A DNA stretch of 5,868 nucleotides from JAJYZP01 sp049964535 (GCA_049964535.1 JBMFXG010000162.1:1-5868), one strand, 5' to 3'; positions 1-5,835 are shown, counted from the first letter of the stretch. Numbers and translations are program-made. The notes: a model not told the origin generated them from the letters alone.

Positions 1-215
1 TCTTTGGTCCAGGCGTGCGACTCGCCGCCAGTGGAGTCGCTGACGAGCAGCTACAAGCGCTGACGACAGCAGGCATCACTCTCAAGGCTTGCTCAGCAAA
101 CGTTGAACAGTATGGCCTCGCCGAGGAGATCGGCTCCCGTCCGTTGGAGCTTCTTGCGGCAGGTGCTGAGGTAGAGGAGTTTGCCCGTCTCGGATACACG
201 GTCCTCAGTTTTTAA
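1..215 (+). CDS. DsrE-family protein, C-terminal part (5' end cut by window edge)
   Basis: The reading frame is open from base 3 to the TAA at 213-215, giving about 70 residues beginning FGPGVRLAAS. The start lies upstream of the window, and the GTG at 15-17 is an internal Val codon, not a start. The order FGPGV (an FGP-type loop after a beta strand), then ITLKACSANVEQYGL with one Cys, then a C-terminal GYTVLSF strand is typical of the second half of small DsrE/DsrF/YchN-like proteins, which are usually about 110-130 residues. Some members relay persulfide sulfur on a conserved Cys, and many have no known substrate. The single Cys in the ACSANVEQYG segment is the best candidate active residue. 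It converges with the racemase gene across a 440-bp gap. The family call is fairly firm; a role in sulfur transfer is inference. Confidence 0.7.
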   Translation, partial: FGPGVRLAASGVADEQLQALTTAGITLKACSANVEQYGLAEEIGSRPLELLAAGAEVEEFARLGYTVLSF

Positions 216-336
216 GGCCAGAGCCGAGCGGTCTCTAGTCGACCGATCGAGGTCTCAGGGAGTGGAGGATTACGCTACTGCACCAAAGTGTCATCGGGGT
301 GGTACCGCTTGGGCGGTGGTTTGATTGGACCACCGC
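216..336 (+). promoter_or_regulatory. T-box-like leader RNA with no downstream gene
   Basis: GGGTGGTACCGC at 297-308 matches twelve positions in a row of the T-box core AGGGUGGNACCGCG, which binds the NCCA end of uncharged tRNA. Upstream are small stems that could stand for Stem I (CGGTC 229-233 with GACCG 241-245, loop TCTAGTC) and Stem III (AGTGG 261-265 with CTACT 275-279; CAC 281-283 with GTG 288-290). Downstream, ACCGC (304-308) can pair with GCGGT (313-317), but GCGGTGGT (313-320) can instead form a perfect 8-bp stem with ACCACCGC (329-336). The two stems exclude each other because both need 313-317, as in an attenuator. Against a working T-box: the usual 3' arm of the antiterminator (CCCU-like) is missing, no U-run follows the second stem, and no plus-strand gene follows. 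It may be a relic or a chance match in a structured RNA. Confidence 0.35.
220..236 (+). terminator. Stem-loop just after the DsrE-family gene
   Basis: Four bases after the TAA, AGAGCC (220-225) pairs with GG(T)CTCT (230-236) across a GAGC loop, with one bulged T. That is six base pairs. No T-run follows, so this would be a weak or U-less terminator at best. Part of it (229-233, CGGTC) can instead pair with GACCG at 241-245, so it may belong to the structured RNA that follows. Confidence 0.3.
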
Positions 337-339
337 AGG

Positions 340-405
340 CATCTCGCTTCCTAGCGATGTGTCAAGGTCTCTCAATTGTACTGAGGAGACCATCACTTCG
401 TGATG
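340..405 (+). other. Cluster of three hairpins, one hiding an AGGAG motif
   Basis: Three stems follow each other closely. The first is CAT (340-342) plus CGCT (345-348) with AGCG (353-356) plus ATG (357-359). The second is GGTCTCTCA (366-374) with TGA-G-GAGACC (382-391), nine pairs with one bulged G and a 7-nt loop. The third is CATCAC (391-396) with GTGATG (400-405) around a TTC loop. The second stem buries AGGAG (384-388), which looks like a ribosome binding site. The codons GTG (400-402) and ATG (403-405) follow, but that frame stops at TAG 424-426. Arms are self-complementary, so either strand could form them; on the minus strand they could help stop transcription from the racemase gene. 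The pairings are seen directly; any function is inference. Confidence 0.4.
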
Positions 406-659
406 CATAGCCAGAACCAGCTCTAGCCTCTCATCTCTTCATAGCCACCGACTCCAGGCGTTCTCATGGCTCACCGAACCTCAAGTGTCGCATTCAAGGC
501 GACCTATCGGTCATCTCCATAAGGTTCCTAGGCTCGGGCGGCCGAAGATCGCATGTGTGATCGATCGTCGCAAACGCCGACCGCACTCTACCACGGCCTC
601 GGTCGACACCGAAAGATGGTGTGCGTGCCGCCTTCCTTGGGGGAGATAAACCAAGATTG
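406..659. other. Intergenic stretch with no supported gene
   Basis: This lies between the hairpin cluster and the end of the racemase gene. Open frames exist on both strands. For example, plus-strand frame 404-649 is open for about 80 codons but has no ATG and no ribosome binding site. None gives a protein I recognise, and their Arg/Ser/His-rich content looks like noncoding sequence. The only stem near the racemase stop is CTTGG/CCAAG (636-640 with 651-655), which is weak and lacks a T-run. Confidence 0.5.
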
Positions 660-1769
660 CTATCGGAACATCTTTGCAGATACCGTGATCTCTTCAATTC
701 TGTCACGGTCGACGTCAACGCCGAGTCCCACTCCTTGCGGAACGCCCAGATAGCCCGGTCTCGAAAATACAACCGGATTTACCAGCACATCTCGATCAAA
801 ATAACGAGCCGACGGCGCCGTATCGCCCGGTAGCGAGAAGCCCTCAAGCGCAGTGAGAGCAATATTGTAAAGGCGGCCGATTCCGGTCTCTAAAAGGCCA
901 CCACACCACAGACCGATCCCCCAGTCTCGGCAGTATTGTTCGATCCGTAACGCTTCTGCCAGACCACCGACTCTCGCTATTTTGAGGTTGACGATTGAAC
1001 ACGCACCAATACGGTGAGCCTGTTGGAGGTTGGTCAGATTGCGAATGCTCTCATCAAGACAGATCGGAGTACTGAGCTCTCGGGCTAACTCCGAATGGTT
1101 GAGGATATCTCCAGCCTCTAACGGCTGTTCTATCATCATCAAGTCGTAAGGATCGAGCCGCTTCAAAGTCTCTACATCATCGAGGCGATAAGCGCTATTG
1201 GCGTCGACCATGAGATCGAGGTCGGGAAAGGCCTCGCGCAGTGCTCGTACCGGCTCAAGGTCGTAGCCAGGTTTGATCTTAATTTTGATTCGACGGTATC
1301 CAGCGTTGCGATAGTGAGCAACGCGTTCAACAAGAACATCGAGCGATGACTGAATTCCGACACTAATCCCAACAGGAATCTCAGTCTTGGTCCCACCAAG
1401 ATAGCTTGCAAGACTCTTACCGTCTTCCTGAGCAAAGAGGTCCCAGAGAGCAGTTTCGACCGTCGATTTCGCCATCTCATTGAGTCGAATACCCCGGAAC
1501 AGCTCGGTAAATTCCCGTGGATCCGAAAAGGTACGACCTATCGTTGCAGGAATAATAAACCGCTCCAAAATGTCACGGACTGAGGCGTTTGTTTCCTCGC
1601 TGTAGAACGGTGCATCAGAAGCGCCGCACTCTCCCACACCAACCAGGTCGCCACTCGTCACAAAGACCACGGTCACATTCTTCGTAGCCTCGGTTCCAAA
1701 ACTCGTCGTAAAAGGCTCGACCATCTCCAAAGAGAGTCGTCGCACTTCGATCGCGTCTATTCGCATCAT
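660..1769 (-). CDS. N-succinylamino acid racemase / o-succinylbenzoate synthase family (enolase superfamily)
   Basis: This 369-residue protein has the normal length for the NSAR/OSBS subfamily, with an N-terminal capping domain (about 1-125) and a C-terminal barrel. The catalytic set is complete: K162-I-K164 (KxK acid/base pair) in RIKIKIKPG, metal ligands D189 (VDANSAY), E214 (IEQPLE) and D239 (LDES), and base K263 in NLKIARVGG. R266, reported to favour racemase activity in this subfamily, is present. The enzyme would racemise N-succinyl amino acids through an Mg2+-stabilised enolate, and family members often also make o-succinylbenzoate for menaquinone. No men genes are nearby, while the gene 36 bp upstream is the GNAT partner typical of the racemase role, so I favour the racemase. 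The start is ATG at 1769 or the adjacent ATG at 1766: an in-frame stop lies 10-12 bases upstream and there is no clear ribosome binding site, so translation may be coupled to the GNAT gene. Confidence 0.88.
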   Translation of the reverse strand: MMRIDAIEVRRLSLEMVEPFTTSFGTEATKNVTVVFVTSGDLVGVGECGASDAPFYSEETNASVRDILERFIIPATIGRTFSDPREFTELFRGIRLNEMAKSTVETALWDLFAQEDGKSLASYLGGTKTEIPVGISVGIQSSLDVLVERVAHYRNAGYRRIKIKIKPGYDLEPVRALREAFPDLDLMVDANSAYRLDDVETLKRLDPYDLMMIEQPLEAGDILNHSELARELSTPICLDESIRNLTNLQQAHRIGACSIVNLKIARVGGLAEALRIEQYCRDWGIGLWCGGLLETGIGRLYNIALTALEGFSLPGDTAPSARYFDRDVLVNPVVFSRPGYLGVPQGVGLGVDVDRDRIEEITVSAKMFR

Positions 1770-1805
1770 GAACGCAACTCAAGAGTCCGAGGGAAATGCA
1801 TCGCG

Positions 1806-2672
1806 TCAACTGCTGTGGCCATAACTCATATGGTAACCGTGGACGCTCCCGTCACTACGTCGCACAACTCCCACAGGTCGCAGACCTCTCGTAAAAGCAT
1901 CAAGCATTGCCGTTCGAAACGGCAAAGACCACTGTGCACGCACCGCAGCTGGCGCTGACCTACCCAACTCTGAAAAATCTGGAATCGCAACGCAGAGTTC
2001 GAGCCCATTCTTCCCAGCTCCCTCTTCATCCCGGAGCCTCTTCAAGACAGGAGCCTCGCCGTCCCATTGCAGAAGCCACACGGTACGCGGGTCGTCACCA
2101 TCCCACCATCGTGGTACCGTTCGCTCCGCATGCATCCCTACGGAGGCCTCACGATCGGACCGAGCGTTACCGAGACGGTACGTTACGATAAACCGGTCGG
2201 TCGTAGGTATCGACTCCGCCGGTGAATCGACAGGACCCGAATAGGCATCTGGTACGAAATCGGTCACAGTAGCCCCGAGAACCACAAGATTAAAGTATGC
2301 GTTCCGAGCAATAAGGGGGTCGAACGTCCAGGCAATCGTTTCGTACCCTAGACGACTAGCGACCTCGAACTGACGAAGCTTCAGAGTTCGTCCGATGTGA
2401 CGATCTGGTTCAAGTACCGCAGTTTCGTGAGACCAGAGGACGAACTCCTCACGATAGTAGGCCGGAAATGCATAACTGAAGCCAACTGGCACACCGTGAA
2501 GACGTGCGAGCAAGACCACGCCGCCATAACGGGCGTGAATCATCAACGTAGCAACCGAGTCGGCAGCACCCTCGCCCCACGTCTTCAAGGCTAATCCTCG
2601 AATGACCTCGAGTTCATCTCCAGCTCGCACTTCGTAGATCTCGAGCCCTTCAATCTCTCCACCGGCAAACAC
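1806..2672 (-). CDS. GNAT acyltransferase of the COG3375 type, probable D-amino acid N-succinyltransferase
   Basis: The start is GTG at 2672, giving 288 residues. It is preceded by an ideal site: AGGAGG (2679-2684) six bases before the codon. The frame stays open to an ATG at 2759, but that extension is Arg-rich and has no such site. Residues about 10-168 form the GNAT fold. The segments LWSHETAVLEPD (79-90), WTFDPLIARNAYFNLVVLGA (115-134) and PTTDRF (156-161) are hallmarks of this family. A conserved C-terminal part (about 195-288, with IPDF and the RTAMLDAFTRGL helix) completes the normal length. In Geobacillus a GNAT enzyme encoded with the racemase succinylates D-amino acids from succinyl-CoA; by context the same is inferred here. 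Oddity: the acetyl-CoA loop reads PDRHIGRTLK, about two residues shorter than the usual RGxGIG form. The acyl group and amino acid used cannot be read from sequence. Confidence 0.82.
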   Translation of the reverse strand: MFAGGEIEGLEIYEVRAGDELEVIRGLALKTWGEGAADSVATLMIHARYGGVVLLARLHGVPVGFSYAFPAYYREEFVLWSHETAVLEPDRHIGRTLKLRQFEVASRLGYETIAWTFDPLIARNAYFNLVVLGATVTDFVPDAYSGPVDSPAESIPTTDRFIVTYRLGNARSDREASVGMHAERTVPRWWDGDDPRTVWLLQWDGEAPVLKRLRDEEGAGKNGLELCVAIPDFSELGRSAPAAVRAQWSLPFRTAMLDAFTRGLRPVGVVRRSDGSVHGYHMSYGHSS

Positions 2673-2675
2673 GCG

Positions 2676-2686
2676 CCTCCTCCTCC
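2676..2686 (-). promoter_or_regulatory. Ribosome binding site that fixes the GNAT start
   Basis: On the minus strand GGAGGAGGAGG offers two overlapping AGGAGG registers, 6 and 3 bases before GTG 2672-2670. This is the strongest site in the window together with that of the dehydrogenase, and it argues that the true start is this GTG, not the upstream ATG at 2759. Confidence 0.8.
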
Positions 2687-2691
2687 ACTTC

Positions 2692-2709
2692 CTGATCACC
2701 CTGATCACC
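2692..2709. repeat. Tandem 9-bp repeat over the likely GNAT transcription start
   Basis: CTGATCACC occurs twice without a gap (2692-2700 and 2701-2709), placing two TGATCA palindromes 9 bp apart. It lies just downstream of the candidate -10 and ends 5 bases upstream of the ribosome binding site, so it could be an operator or a short mRNA element. Two copies only; chance is possible. Confidence 0.5.
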
Positions 2710-2713
2710 AACC

Positions 2714-2742
2714 AGGATCGCGTGCGAACATCGTTGTGACAA
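2714..2742 (-). promoter_or_regulatory. Candidate promoter of the GNAT-racemase pair
   Basis: On the minus strand TTGTCA (2742-2737, five of six to TTGACA) is followed after 17 bases by GATCCT (2719-2714), which fits the loose actinobacterial ANNNT -10 form. Transcription would begin near 2707, about 35 bases before the GTG start. The -35 overlaps a direct repeat GTCAC-N6-GTCAC (2751-2736) spaced one helical turn. Confidence 0.35.
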
Positions 2743-2886
2743 GGAAGTGACACCTGCACGCGCTGCCCTGCGACCGATCTTCCTGCTCCCGTCTCAACCG
2801 CTCATCGTCGATGTCGGCACGCCGCCAGGCTCTAACACCACAACGAATACCTCACTAGGTTCTACCGTGACACCGATACGAAAGAC

Positions 2887-3813
2887 CTAGCCACTCCCAA
2901 TCCCTGAGAGTCCAGGAAGCTGCTCGACCGTTGAACTCGAGGGCCGGACGACGTGGACTGGAGTCCCAAAATCACCTAACTGCAGGAACTCAACGATACG
3001 AGCACGCTGATGACTTAACCGTGCCGCGTTGACTTCAAGACGCAGCTCTCGAATACGACCGGCGTCATCAATCCACACCTGACAGGCCGCAGGTCCTGAA
3101 CCTAAAGTCTGCGCTACACGTCTCAGCCCGGCCTCGGAGGTTCGAGCTCCGGATCGACGAAGCGCCCGTAAGAGACTCACGGCAGCACTATATTCGACCG
3201 TCTTTACACCATTCACCTCGACTCCTCTCCCGATCACCGAAACGGTTGAGCCTACGAGGCCGTATAAATCATCGAGTAATGCGCTCGGGTTACTCTCGAA
3301 TGCCGAGAACAAGACCGATGCACCCGAGCCAAGAGTGGCATCTGCGATTGCTCCGGGATCTAGCACAAACCACGACACGGAAGAAGGCACCTCACCAATC
3401 AACGATCTGGGAAGCGAGAGGTACTCGTGGTGATTGAGCACAAGCGCTTGGACCTTCCCAACCGGAGCTGGAAGCGTTAGCGAGAATGCGGCACTGGGGT
3501 TCGAACTCGCGTGGGCCTCAACCCCATCGACCGACAGTGCAGAGATCGTCGAACCTCCAATGCGAGCCTTCTCTGTACTGACAACGTGGAACGACTGCTG
3601 AGCTAAGGTTCTCTTTAATGCCTGCGCGATAACAGAGCTTGGAACCCGCTCTTGGCCTGGTGGCGTTGACGTCGGGTGACCAGTTCGGACACAACTCGCC
3701 AGTAGAAGCACCGAAGCACCACCGAGCAAGAGCCTCATGACGTGTCGCAGACTTTGGCGTATACGACTACCGCAAGACAACTCACCGCCCAAGGCGATCG
3801 TTCTTCGTATCAT
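2887..3813 (-). CDS. Secreted lipoprotein, LppX/LprAFG-like (LolA-like fold)
   Basis: The frame gives 308 residues from ATG 3813. A hydrophobic stretch LLLGGASVLLLAS ends in the lipobox LLAS-C with the acylated Cys at residue 41, so the mature protein is anchored outside the membrane. The mature part has the pattern of actinobacterial LppX/LprAFG-type proteins: an early SFHVVSTEKARIGG strand, a YLSLP element, a WFVLDP motif, a VNGVKTVEYSA strand, VWIDDAGRIRELRLEV, and a closing FGTPVHVVRPSS. Relatives bind or carry lipids and glycolipids; the ligand here is unknown. The start is uncertain: ATG 3813 has only a weak GAG site, while ATG 3738 has none but gives a compact 15-residue signal peptide and a 283-residue protein. 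TTG 3780 is also possible. The next gene on this strand begins 214 bp away, so co-transcription is not implied. Confidence 0.68.
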   Translation of the reverse strand: MIRRTIALGGELSCGSRIRQSLRHVMRLLLGGASVLLLASCVRTGHPTSTPPGQERVPSSVIAQALKRTLAQQSFHVVSTEKARIGGSTISALSVDGVEAHASSNPSAAFSLTLPAPVGKVQALVLNHHEYLSLPRSLIGEVPSSVSWFVLDPGAIADATLGSGASVLFSAFESNPSALLDDLYGLVGSTVSVIGRGVEVNGVKTVEYSAAVSLLRALRRSGARTSEAGLRRVAQTLGSGPAACQVWIDDAGRIRELRLEVNAARLSHQRARIVEFLQLGDFGTPVHVVRPSSSTVEQLPGLSGIGSG

Positions 3814-3828
3814 GCGTTCTCGGTACTG

Positions 3829-3845
3829 CGAGCACGAAATGCTCG
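3829..3845 (-). promoter_or_regulatory. Perfect 6-bp hairpin before the lipoprotein start
   Basis: CGAGCA (3829-3834) and TGCTCG (3840-3845) flank a 5-base loop, ending 15 bases before ATG 3813. It could be an operator or an mRNA stem limiting translation from the longer start. I found no convincing -35/-10 pair near it. Confidence 0.35.
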
Positions 3846-3993
3846 GGTTCGTAGGGCGCTACGGCTAGCCGACGTCGAACTCACCACTGATCGACCGAGG
3901 CAAGGGAGAATTCCAAACGATGCATGCAGCAGCCCCTCACGACACCTAGGTCTCATACCGCCACTTCCGACATCATCGAATTCTAGAACTTCG

Positions 3994-4029
3994 TTCGCGA
4001 GAGATAGCTTGATCGGGAGAGATCGCGAA
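3994..4029. repeat. Inverted repeat TTCGCGA-N22-TCGCGAA
   Basis: The 7-bp arms are perfect and the 22-base spacer carries a direct repeat GAGAGAT (4000-4005 region and 4017-4023). It lies about 180 bp upstream of the lipoprotein frame. The spacing of about three helical turns between arms would suit a dimeric regulator, but no partner is evident. Confidence 0.35.
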
Positions 4030-4592
4030 ATGACCTACCCCTAAAGTTTTCAATATCGTGGTTCCTCAATGCCTCACAGTTCAACCATAGCCCAGGCATC
4101 GTGTTGTCTTCCCAGAGGAGTACGGTCAGGCCCGCCAGGCACCAAGAGCATCGCCTCGTTATCCCGTAAGATCAACGACCGACAAGTCGACCTTCGTGCG
4201 AACCGGCATTCGCGTTGCCACCTTCGATCCGACTGAACTCGTTGTGAGAACGTCCACTCTTTCAAGATTAAAGCGGTCACAACGTGTCACCTCAGCGATT
4301 AGGAACCCGACTTAGCCTAGAGCTACAAAGCGTCGCACCAGCGCCTTGGCGACGCGCAACCACATTCCAACTCGTCCTCGTACATCGATCGCACACATCG
4401 CAGCATCTTTATACGAAACTTGATGAGAACCGAAGGGGCAAGCTACTCGATAGACCGAGAGAACCGACCAACGTATTCCACCACAATCCCCCATCGAGAA
4501 CGGTCTGGTAGCGGTCCAGTGCCACCGTTAACACTGACCTTTCGCGGACCTCACAACATCGAAGATTGTCTCAGGTTTACGAACTTCTATAT

Positions 4593-5639
4593 CTATGTAG
4601 TGAGGTCGATTACAACCTTTACATCATCTGCCTGACGATCCAAGGCATCGAGAGCCCGACTCAAGGGAACACGACGAGAGATCAACTTCGAGAGCCAGTG
4701 GATATCGGCCTTGGCGAGCGCTGATGCCGCTTGAAGATAGTTGTCACGAGAGGCATTCACGCTCCCAAACACCACCGTATTCTGCAAGACAAGCTCTTTA
4801 TTGATAGCCGACGGATCTTGACTGAGCGAGTGCGAACCCGAGGAGATACCCGTCAGACAGATGATTCCATCCGGCGCAACGATGTTCGGAAGGTCAAACA
4901 CTAAGGGTCCGTACCCCGTGCACTCAATGACGATGTCAGGACGAACCTTCAACTGAGCGATAGTGCCATAGTGATAGGTTGCTCCGAGCTGTTTCACAAG
5001 CTCAGGTTTCGTACCACTGGTCATCTGATCAAAGACGTGCACGTCCAGACCTCGCTGATGACCCAGAAGTGCAGCGAGCAATCCAATTGGTCCCGCACCG
5101 GTCACCAGAACCGTTCGCGCAGGCCTCGGTGTCCGTCTCTCGAGGATCTCGGTCTGTTCCCAAGCCTTTGCGACTACCGAGGTCGGTTCAACCAGCACCG
5201 CTGCATCGCCTAACGATGCGTCAACCCTGATAGCGAACTCTGGTTCGACTCGCCAATGTTGGGAACCATAACCATGACGGCTCTTGATACCCCGTTCTGT
5301 GTACTGACCGTTATCGCAAAAGTCCCAGGCATTGACAGCGCAGGCAGAACACGGAACCGGGTCGGGACGTCGAACGATTCCAACCACGAGATCACCAGGG
5401 GAAAATCCCGAATCAGTAGGAGCTTCAAGCACTTCACCGAAGGACTCATGTCCGAGGATCAAACGGTCGGTTCCCTCTGGGCTCCAACCGTAATTACCGC
5501 CGACGATATCGATATCTGTTCCACAGACTCCTAGTAATCGACCTCGAACGAGGATGGAGCCTTCGCCAGGATTGGGATCTGGAACAGAGGAGACCTCCGC
5601 ACTTTTTGCTTGGAGCGGATGCACAGTCAAAGCTTGCAA
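4593..5639 (-). CDS. gdh: Glucose 1-dehydrogenase, NAD(P)-dependent (zinc medium-chain family)
   Basis: The protein has 348 residues, the usual length for this family. The start is TTG 5639, five bases after AGGAGGG (5651-5645), and it gives MQALTV, matching the MKALTV-like start of relatives; an upstream ATG at 5681 adds 14 unrelated residues. Catalytic zinc ligands are C39 (GVCGTD), H64 (GHE) and E151 (VEPTSV). Structural zinc residues C97, C100 and C108 lie in a PVPCSAC...WDFC segment. YTERGIKSRHGYGS (113-126) and AKAWEQ (157-162) are glucose dehydrogenase hallmarks. GAGPIG (181-186) is the Rossmann loop, and the C-terminal half ends with FGSVNASRDNY and RRVPLSRALDAL. It oxidises glucose to gluconolactone in the cytoplasm, the first step of non- or semi-phosphorylating Entner-Doudoroff pathways. 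D204 at the end of the second strand leaves NAD versus NADP open. No terminator is obvious after the TAG. Confidence 0.9.
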   Translation of the reverse strand: MQALTVHPLQAKSAEVSSVPDPNPGEGSILVRGRLLGVCGTDIDIVGGNYGWSPEGTDRLILGHESFGEVLEAPTDSGFSPGDLVVGIVRRPDPVPCSACAVNAWDFCDNGQYTERGIKSRHGYGSQHWRVEPEFAIRVDASLGDAAVLVEPTSVVAKAWEQTEILERRTPRPARTVLVTGAGPIGLLAALLGHQRGLDVHVFDQMTSGTKPELVKQLGATYHYGTIAQLKVRPDIVIECTGYGPLVFDLPNIVAPDGIICLTGISSGSHSLSQDPSAINKELVLQNTVVFGSVNASRDNYLQAASALAKADIHWLSKLISRRVPLSRALDALDRQADDVKVVIDLTT

Positions 5640-5644
5640 AGGGA

Positions 5645-5651
5645 CCCTCCT
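5645..5651 (-). promoter_or_regulatory. Ribosome binding site that fixes the TTG start of the dehydrogenase
   Basis: AGGAGGG on the minus strand stands five bases before TTG 5639-5637. Its fit, together with the family-like MQALTV sequence, decides against the longer ATG frame at 5681. Confidence 0.85.
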
Positions 5652-5663
5652 ACTATGAGAACC

Positions 5664-5678
5664 GGTGTATCGTACACC
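5664..5678. promoter_or_regulatory. Inverted repeat GGTGTA-TCG-TACACC, likely operator
   Basis: The 6-bp arms are perfect and are centred at 5671, 32 bp upstream of the dehydrogenase start. On the minus strand its middle holds TACGAT (5674-5669), a possible -10 box, so a protein bound here would block that promoter. The arms share the GGTG/CACC core with the next repeat. Confidence 0.45.
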
Positions 5679-5689
5679 CAAGCGAGTTC

Positions 5690-5710
5690 GGTGACCTAAT
5701 TTCAGTCACC
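5690..5710. promoter_or_regulatory. Inverted repeat GGTGAC-N9-GTCACC, likely operator
   Basis: The 6-bp arms are perfect over 21 bp, centred at 5700, which is 29 bp from the centre of the previous repeat. It covers the position where a -35 (AGGTCA, 5697-5692, 17 bases before TACGAT) would lie for the dehydrogenase. The 21-bp dyad size suits a dimeric regulator. Confidence 0.5.
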
Positions 5711-5719
5711 ATCAGACGC

Positions 5720-5725
5720 TTGACA
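5720..5725 (+). promoter_or_regulatory. Perfect -35 hexamer TTGACA facing the rightward gene
   Basis: TTGACA is an exact -35 match on the plus strand, 140 bp before the ATG at 5866. No good -10 stands 16-18 bases downstream (ATTCGT or TTCGTC are poor), so its use is doubtful. Confidence 0.25.
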
Positions 5726-5835
5726 GCGAGTTATCTTCCCAATTCGTCGCGTAACGTAACGTTAATTCACGGAAACCCATACAAGCCACCCTGAGGAGCT
5801 CCCCAAAAACTAACCCACCCGATATGTGAGTTTTG

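Larger units (their letters stand above)
3814..4592. other. Long gap with no supported gene
   Basis: This lies between the dehydrogenase stop and the lipoprotein start. Open frames of 60-100 codons occur on both strands (for instance 3742-4044 plus and 4074-4280 minus), but none has a good ribosome binding site, a recognisable motif or codon use like the flanking genes. I looked for tRNA T-loops and transposase motifs and saw none. Structured spots are the inverted repeat TTCGCGA (3994-4000) / TCGCGAA (4023-4029), the palindrome CGGCTAGCCG near 3862-3871, and the hairpin at 3829-3845. It may be a decayed gene, a long untranslated leader or an RNA gene; the sequence does not decide. Confidence 0.5.

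Noticed and set aside
636..655. CTTGG/CCAAG stem after the racemase stop as a terminator
   Set aside because: Only five pairs, a 10-base loop and no T-run on the minus strand.
494..772. 92-codon minus-strand open frame overlapping the racemase end
   Set aside because: It overlaps the well-supported racemase gene in another frame, has no recognisable motif and is Arg/Ser-rich like a shadow frame.
660..1769. Naming the enolase-superfamily gene menC (menaquinone synthesis)
   Set aside because: No other men genes are present, and the GNAT neighbour plus R266 point to N-succinylamino acid racemase; dual activity cannot be excluded.
2673..2759. Longer GNAT protein from ATG 2759
   Set aside because: The extension holds the candidate promoter and ribosome binding site and would add 29 Arg-rich residues not expected in the family.
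3498..3508. GGTTCGAACTC, like a tRNA T-loop
   Set aside because: It lies within the lipoprotein coding frame and no acceptor or anticodon stems can be paired around it.
3742..4044. 100-codon plus-strand open frame
   Set aside because: It begins antisense within the lipoprotein signal region, has no ribosome binding site and shows no familiar domain.
4074..4280. 68-codon minus-strand open frame in the gap
   Set aside because: No family resemblance, no good start signal and no link to neighbours; kept only as part of the gap description.
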